Source: WUQU01 sp038849025 (lineage in GTDB: Archaea; Thermoproteota; Bathyarchaeia; Bathyarchaeales; Bathycorpusculaceae). Taken from it: DNA of 64,000 nucleotides. Positions 59,842 through 64,000 of the stretch are shown here, piece after piece. The notes under the pieces were generated by a model that was not told the origin of the DNA, searched no databases, and saw only the letters and a list, made by a program, of their open reading frames with translations. The first letter of the stretch is position 1, and each line of letters begins with the position of its first letter. The position numbers and the translations under genes are program-made. Location of the stretch: contig JAWCNE010000001.1 of NCBI GenBank assembly GCA_038849025.1, positions 1-64,000 on the forward strand. The letters are read 5' to 3'.

Positions 59842-60648
59842 TTAAAGCAATGACTTTATGAAACCACCGTCAACTTGTATAACGGTTCCAGTTATATAGC
59901 TAGCTCTCTCTGAGGTTAAGAAAACAACTAGGTTGGCGATTTCTTCCGGTTGAGCCATACGCTTCAACGGTATATTGCTTGCCCATTCGGCTATTACCGT
60001 CTCAACTGTTTTACCTGTTTTCTCCGCCATGGACATAGCCAATTCCCTAACTCTTCCGGTGAGAGTCCACCCTGGGCATACAGCATTAACCAGAATGTTG
60101 TATTCCGCTAGTTCATTCGCAAGGGTTTTTGTTAGACCTAGGACCCCTGCTCTAACAGCGTTAGATAAAACTAGTCTTTCAGCTGGTTGCTTAGCGGCAA
60201 AAGAAGTCATATTGATTATTCTTCCCCACCTGTTTCTCTTCATATGGGGTATAACTTCCATGCAGCAGTTTACAACGCTCATTAACAGCGAATTTACAGT
60301 TTCACGCCAATCTTCCTCTGAGGTTTCCATAAAAAGCGCTGACGGAGGCCCCCCAGTATTATTTACCAGAATATCCACCTTACCAAATTTCTGTACAGCT
60401 GTCTTTACCATATCTTTAATGGATTCTTTTTTAGAAAGATCCGCTTTAACGGGCAAAACTTCGGCTTTAGTTAAAGATCGAATTTCTTCAGCGGTCTTTT
60501 TTAGCGCCTCTTCATTTCTCGCGCAAATTGTTACTTTGGCGCCTTCTTGTGCTAAACCATAAGCTATAGCCTTTCCTATTCCTTGACTTGATCCAGTTAC
60601 TATAGCAACTCGATCCTTAAGCCCTAAATCCAAATCGCAACACTCCAC
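59842..60648 (-). CDS. Short-chain dehydrogenase/reductase
   Basis: The 268-residue SDR has TGSSQGIGKA (nucleotide loop) and Arg at the end of strand 2 (TICARNEE), which suggests NADP(H). It also has NNTGG, with an expected Tyr-x3-Lys site replaced by a Ser...Asn pair in LSNAVRAGVLG. That missing Tyr/Lys resembles other atypical archaeal SDRs and may indicate a different mechanism. It ends ITGTVIQVDGG. GTG 60648 or TTG 60633 may start it; GGAGTG precedes the latter. Confidence 0.8.
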   Translation of the reverse strand: MECCDLDLGLKDRVAIVTGSSQGIGKAIAYGLAQEGAKVTICARNEEALKKTAEEIRSLTKAEVLPVKADLSKKESIKDMVKTAVQKFGKVDILVNNTGGPPSALFMETSEEDWRETVNSLLMSVVNCCMEVIPHMKRNRWGRIINMTSFAAKQPAERLVLSNAVRAGVLGLTKTLANELAEYNILVNAVCPGWTLTGRVRELAMSMAEKTGKTVETVIAEWASNIPLKRMAQPEEIANLVVFLTSERASYITGTVIQVDGGFIKSLL

Positions 60649-60801
60649 TGTGTTTATTTATTTAATCATGAAAGATAAAGGTATTAAAAATTCTAACGTT
60701 ATTTTACTCTCATCATTGAAACATGCTATGTACAGCAACTTTTATTAAACTTTTTAACCAATACAACTTTTGGGGAGAATTCATTTTCTGGGTGTGAGTT
60801 T

Positions 60802-61545
60802 ATGAGTGATGTTAGGAAGGTTTCACGCAAGGTTGTGGCCGTTGAAACGGCGGAAGGAGCGGGTGCTCTGGTAAAAAGAGTTTTCCCGACAAGCCAGCTA
60901 ATGCATTTTGACCCTTTTGTATTATTGGACGAGTTTTTTGTTGAGCCTCCAGCCAGTTTTCCACCTCATCCTCATAAAGGATTTGAGGCCATTACTTACA
61001 TGCTTGAGGGAGGTTTTCACCATGTCGACAACCTTGGAAACGACACAGTAGTTTTAGCGGGTGGACTGCAAAAGTTTACTGCTGGTAAAGGAATAGTGCA
61101 TTCCGAACTACCTGGAACAAAAGGTCTAAACCGAGGACTGCAGTTGTGGATAAGGCTGCCGAGCAAGCTCAGTAATATCGAACCGGATTATCAACAGATC
61201 GAATCAAAGGATATTCCTGAAAGAGATTTGGATGGAGTTCACATACGAGTGATTGCTGGAGAAGATTCGCCAGTGAAGTTGCACACCAAGATTGTCTATT
61301 TGGATGTTATTTCGTCAAGGAGAGCGGAGTTCGCTTATGAAGTAGATCCAGAAAATAATGTATTTCTTTATGTACTTAAAGGAAAATTGAATATTAGTGG
61401 TTTAACAGCTAAAAAGAATGAAGCGACACTGCTTACAATGGGCAGGAAAGTAGAGATAACAATGGAAAGAGACTCTCAACTTGTTTTGTTAAGTGGTAAA
61501 CCCCACAAAGAACCTATAATTCTGAGAGGTTCTTTTGTTTATTAA
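60802..61545 (+). CDS. Pirin-family cupin protein
   Basis: The protein has 247 residues and a bicupin. The N-terminal cupin has metal ligands in SFPPHPHKGFEAITYMLEG (His pair), then HHVDN and KGIVHSELPG. The second cupin is degenerate. Pirins are Fe2+ proteins with quercetinase or redox-sensing roles in other organisms; the role here is unknown. The start ATG has GGGTGTGAG upstream. Confidence 0.92.
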   Translation: MSDVRKVSRKVVAVETAEGAGALVKRVFPTSQLMHFDPFVLLDEFFVEPPASFPPHPHKGFEAITYMLEGGFHHVDNLGNDTVVLAGGLQKFTAGKGIVHSELPGTKGLNRGLQLWIRLPSKLSNIEPDYQQIESKDIPERDLDGVHIRVIAGEDSPVKLHTKIVYLDVISSRRAEFAYEVDPENNVFLYVLKGKLNISGLTAKKNEATLLTMGRKVEITMERDSQLVLLSGKPHKEPIILRGSFVY

Positions 61546-61628
61546 ATGTTTATAATACCTATAGACTAAATTTGCCTCATTTCTTTTAAAATAAAATATG
61601 GTATTTGCTCATGAGTGGTTGAAAACTG

Positions 61629-62480
61629 TTAAAATGTTTTGTCAACTTTTGCGGGCACTATTAAAACTGAACATTTTGCTTTATAGCTTACATCTTCACT
61701 TACGCTTCCAAACAAGAATCGTTTAACTTTTCCCAAGCCCCTGCTTCCCATAATAATTAAGTCATAATTGCCTTCCTCAGCAACTTTAACTATAACATCC
61801 GATGGAACGCCGACTTCCATTTTCTCGTTAATTTTCAATTGCGTTTCTCCAATGGCTTCTGCCGCTTTTGAAAGGATCTTTCCTCCTAAATCTTTAATGA
61901 TATCTGGTGCATACTCAAACATCTTTTTCTCTTGCACGTTAAGTAAAGTAATATTTGAACCCATTTTCTCAGCGAGTTGAATTCCGTATTTTAGGGCGTT
62001 AATTGCATGTTCGGAACCGTCAACACATGCCAGAATACTGGATAACATGCTAACATTTTTTGCAATTAAAACTGGCTTTTTGGCGTATCTCACAACTTTT
62101 TTGGTTACGCTTCCAAGGGCAGTGGGATCTTTTTCGTTTTCTCCATGGGCACCTATGACTATTAAATCGTAGTCCTTAGAGAATTCCAAGATGCTTTCAG
62201 CTGGGTCACGCCACCTTATTATTTTAGACTCTGTCGCTACTCCTTCTTCCATAAACAACATTCGCGCTTCGCTGAGTATCTTTTCTGCTTCCTGTTCAAC
62301 ACGACCTGCGATCTCTTCTTCTATATTTCGTGGAAGTCTGTAACCTAATCTAAATTCTTTCATAACATATAGAATGGTTATGGTTGCGCCAATCTTTTTA
62401 GCAATTTTTGCCGCTGTCTCTTCAGCCATGAGACTTGAGGTAGACCCGTCTACTGGAACAAGAATCCTATCTTCAGCCAT
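61629..62480 (-). CDS. Tandem universal stress protein
   Basis: The 283-residue protein has two UspA domains (about 1-140 and 143-283). Each has an ATP-binding G-x2-G-x9-G pattern: GAHGENEKDPTALGSV in the first and GSRGLGKVKRFLFGSV in the second, and each begins with a hydrophobic strand (ILVPVDGS, ILACVDGS). The ATG at 62480 follows GAAGGAG; the longer frame from 62612 has no SD. It is divergent from the 18-residue-repeat protein. Confidence 0.9.
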   Translation of the reverse strand: MAEDRILVPVDGSTSSLMAEETAAKIAKKIGATITILYVMKEFRLGYRLPRNIEEEIAGRVEQEAEKILSEARMLFMEEGVATESKIIRWRDPAESILEFSKDYDLIVIGAHGENEKDPTALGSVTKKVVRYAKKPVLIAKNVSMLSSILACVDGSEHAINALKYGIQLAEKMGSNITLLNVQEKKMFEYAPDIIKDLGGKILSKAAEAIGETQLKINEKMEVGVPSDVIVKVAEEGNYDLIIMGSRGLGKVKRFLFGSVSEDVSYKAKCSVLIVPAKVDKTF

Positions 62481-62685
62481 ACATTCTCCTTCTGACATGT
62501 TATTAATTTTATAAGCTTTAATACTTTTCCAAAACTTATCAAGCCAACTTATCAAGCCAAAGAGAACTTTAACAAGCGAATATCCTTTATAATGTGATAT
62601 AGACCTTGGCAAATTGTAGAATCAGATGTAAATGTTTAAAAGATCAATTTCCGCATTTCTGTTGTGGCAATTAGGGAGTGGGAGA

Positions 62686-62985
62686 ATGAGTGATAAGTGG
62701 GCAAAAAAGTTAAGCGCTCAATGTGATATAAATCCAGATGTTTTGGAATCTATGCTGAATGAGTTGAGCTCAAGTTGCTACAGCGATACAGAAATTTCTA
62801 AGCAAATAATAGAAGAACTTGCTACGAGCTGTGGTTTCAGAGAGAACGATTTAAAAAAGTTTGTACGAGAAGTAGCAAAGAACTGCCCCATGAATGCAAA
62901 AAGACTCCATGAGGAAGTTATAAAGGCCCAAGGAAATAAAGAAATGGCTTATCAAGCCGTATACAAATCCTCAATGATACGCTAG
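62686..62985 (+). CDS. Small protein built from four 18-residue cysteine repeats
   Basis: This 99-residue protein has no recognised family. Cysteines fall at 13, 31, 49 and 67, exactly 18 residues apart. Each starts from a matching unit: residues 9-26 (LSAQC...), 27-44 (LSSSC...), 45-62 (LATSC...) and 63-80 (VAKNC...), with hydrophobic positions and an E-E or R-E ending kept. In a straight helix an 18-residue step is five turns, so the cysteines could share a face. ATG 62686 has GGGAGTGGGAG ahead; the longer frame from 62632 is unlikely. It faces the universal stress protein gene. Confidence 0.75.
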   Translation: MSDKWAKKLSAQCDINPDVLESMLNELSSSCYSDTEISKQIIEELATSCGFRENDLKKFVREVAKNCPMNAKRLHEEVIKAQGNKEMAYQAVYKSSMIR

Positions 62986-63069
62986 GATTTTGGTAAATTT
63001 TATATCCACAAGAACTAGTTGCACCACTATTAAATAATAAAATAGGGTGACCTTTTCAATTCCTTTTAT

Positions 63070-64000
63070 TTAGCGCCATACTCCATTAATTTTTGATCCA
63101 CAGGAAGGGCATTTTGAGTCTCTTATTTCATAAAGTTTTACGTCATAACCTTGCCTTTGAATCAATAATTTTCCACAGCTAGGGCAATAGGTGTTTTCCC
63201 CTTCTCCTGGGACGTTGCCTTGGTAAACATATTTTAAGCCGGTTTCCAAACCTATTTTTCTAGCTTTATCTAGCACACTTACCGGCGTAGAAGGTAAATC
63301 CAGTAGTCTATAAGCCGGATAAAACCGCGTTACATGCCAGGGAATATTATCATCAAGGTTTTTTATAAATTCAGCTATTTTTCTGAAATTTTCTTCAGAA
63401 TCGTTAAGGGAGGGAATCACCAATGTTGTTATTTCAATCCATATGCCCAACTCTTTATGCATCCTTATTGCGTCAAGCACGGGATCTAAACGCGCTCCAC
63501 AAACTTTCTTGTAGAAATCATCGCTGAAGCTTTTCAAGTCGATGTTGTTGGCGTCTAGGTATGGGGCTATAGTCTTTAAGGCTTCTTCGCTAATGTAGCC
63601 ATTGGATACAAACACGTTTTTTATGCCTTCTTTTTTGGCAAGTTTAGCCGTTTCATACGCATACTCGAAAAATATCGTTGGTTCAGTGTAAGTGTAGGCT
63701 ATGCTTTCGCATTTGTAGAATTTTGCGGCTTCAACTATTTCTTCCGGTGATACTTCTTCACCTAACACTGGTTTTTGAGGTTTCGGCATCTGAGATATAT
63801 CGTAGTTCTGGCAGTTTAGGCAGCGAAAATTGCAACCCACGGTGGCTATGGAATATGCCCGCGAGCCCGGGAGAAAATGGAATAAAGGTTTTTTCTCGAT
63901 GGGATCCACTGCGTTAGCTATAAGTTTGCCATAGACAAGTGAATAAAGAGTTCCTCCAATGTTTTCACGTACACTACAGATCCCTCTTTTTCCTTCAGCG
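63070..64000 (-). CDS. AmmeMemoRadiSam-system radical SAM enzyme (5' truncated by the window)
   Basis: The frame runs past the window end, and the residues upstream of the first start codon (GICSVRENIGG, SLVYGKLIANAVDPIE) continue the family alignment. The visible radical SAM cluster motif is C-NFR-C-LN-C. Two CxxC pairs at the C-terminus (CPSCGK and CPSCGSK) form a zinc site. This enzyme family occurs with AMMECR1 and Memo proteins, which are not in the window. The reaction is unknown. It resembles pyruvate-formate-lyase activating enzymes in the core fold. Confidence 0.88.
   Translation of the reverse strand, partial: AEGKRGICSVRENIGGTLYSLVYGKLIANAVDPIEKKPLFHFLPGSRAYSIATVGCNFRCLNCQNYDISQMPKPQKPVLGEEVSPEEIVEAAKFYKCESIAYTYTEPTIFFEYAYETAKLAKKEGIKNVFVSNGYISEEALKTIAPYLDANNIDLKSFSDDFYKKVCGARLDPVLDAIRMHKELGIWIEITTLVIPSLNDSEENFRKIAEFIKNLDDNIPWHVTRFYPAYRLLDLPSTPVSVLDKARKIGLETGLKYVYQGNVPGEGENTYCPSCGKLLIQRQGYDVKLYEIRDSKCPSCGSKINGVWR

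Noticed and set aside
59975..60562. 195-codon plus-strand frame inside the SDR gene
   Set aside because: It is the antisense shadow of the SDR, without start signals.
1..64000. tRNA, rRNA, CRISPR arrays, insertion sequences and integrase-type mobile genes
   Set aside because: I saw no T-loop and acceptor-stem patterns, no repeat-spacer series, no transposase and no att-like repeat pair when reading the intergenic regions; a tRNAscan and repeat search would settle this.

Overview
The window is archaeal chromosome. The evidence is an archaeal ribosomal and informational gene set (L12/P1, L10/P0, L1, L11, Spt5, SecE, S19e, L31e, L39e, LX, aIF6, prefoldin alpha, FtsY, PDCD5, Rnp4, a CRM-domain protein, EndA, DTD2), archaeal ether-lipid enzymes (DGGGP synthase, inositol-phosphate synthase), TATA boxes about 25 bases before expected transcript starts, and Shine-Dalgarno (SD) driven starts that are often TTG or GTG. 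Ferredoxin-linked 2-oxoacid oxidation, flavodiiron protein, ferritins and an AmmeMemoRadiSam enzyme point to an anaerobe. A Bathyarchaeia/TACK-type lineage is my best guess, but it is inference; no rRNA or tRNA is present to settle it.

Layout. 1-2.4 kb: tail of a large surface/membrane protein and small hypotheticals in a patch with strong A+C skew on the + strand. 2.4-10.7 kb: a pyrimidine-dimer glycosylase-like protein, a CorA-like protein without its pore motif, a K+-independent proton pyrophosphatase, a Ca2+ ATPase and an OFA-type MFS carrier. 10.8-18.4 kb: acetyl-CoA synthetase, an unknown protein paired with a B12-binding radical SAM enzyme, AsnRS, and a zinc CDF transporter with three C-terminal domains. 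18.4-31.1 kb: secreted beta-propeller plus membrane HTH regulator, DGGGP synthase, sugar nucleotidyltransferase, the glyS-DUF47-endA block, inositol-phosphate synthase facing a PGI/PMI, an SPOUT methyltransferase, a presenilin-type protease and DUF523. 31.2-35.2 kb: L12-L10-L1-L11-Spt5-SecE operon and dtdA.

35.3-38.5 kb is a polyamine locus: an unusual carbamoyltransferase, speD, bpsA and a GNAT acetyltransferase. 38.5-42.8 kb is the FtsY-prefoldin-LX-aIF6-L31e-L39e-PDCD5-S19e-CRM-Rnp4 block, read leftward. 43.0-46.1 kb is an Fe-S/sulfur operon: FMN reductase, TusA, a DsrE-like protein, a cysteine-desulfurase-like protein whose PLP lysine is replaced by aspartate, IscU and a tiny Cys protein. 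46.2-51.0 kb carries a four-helix His membrane protein, glutamate dehydrogenase, a nine-cysteine peptide and a two-gene 2-oxoacid:ferredoxin oxidoreductase. 51.0-56.0 kb is a redox and oxygen-defence island (thioredoxin, flavodiiron protein, ferritin-like protein, Rieske protein, ZIP transporter, Dps-like protein, PerR/Fur). 56-64 kb holds Hsp20, two SDR enzymes, a lipoamide-dehydrogenase-type flavoprotein, a DJ-1/PfpI protein, a pirin, a tandem universal stress protein, a small protein made of four 18-residue cysteine repeats, and the start-truncated AmmeMemoRadiSam enzyme.

The most notable leads are the sulfur operon with a lysine-less IscS, the 18-residue cysteine-repeat protein, the carbamoyltransferase with altered substrate loops beside speD-bpsA, the CorA without GMN, the triple-tailed CDF, and the presenilin homologue with a changed PAL site.
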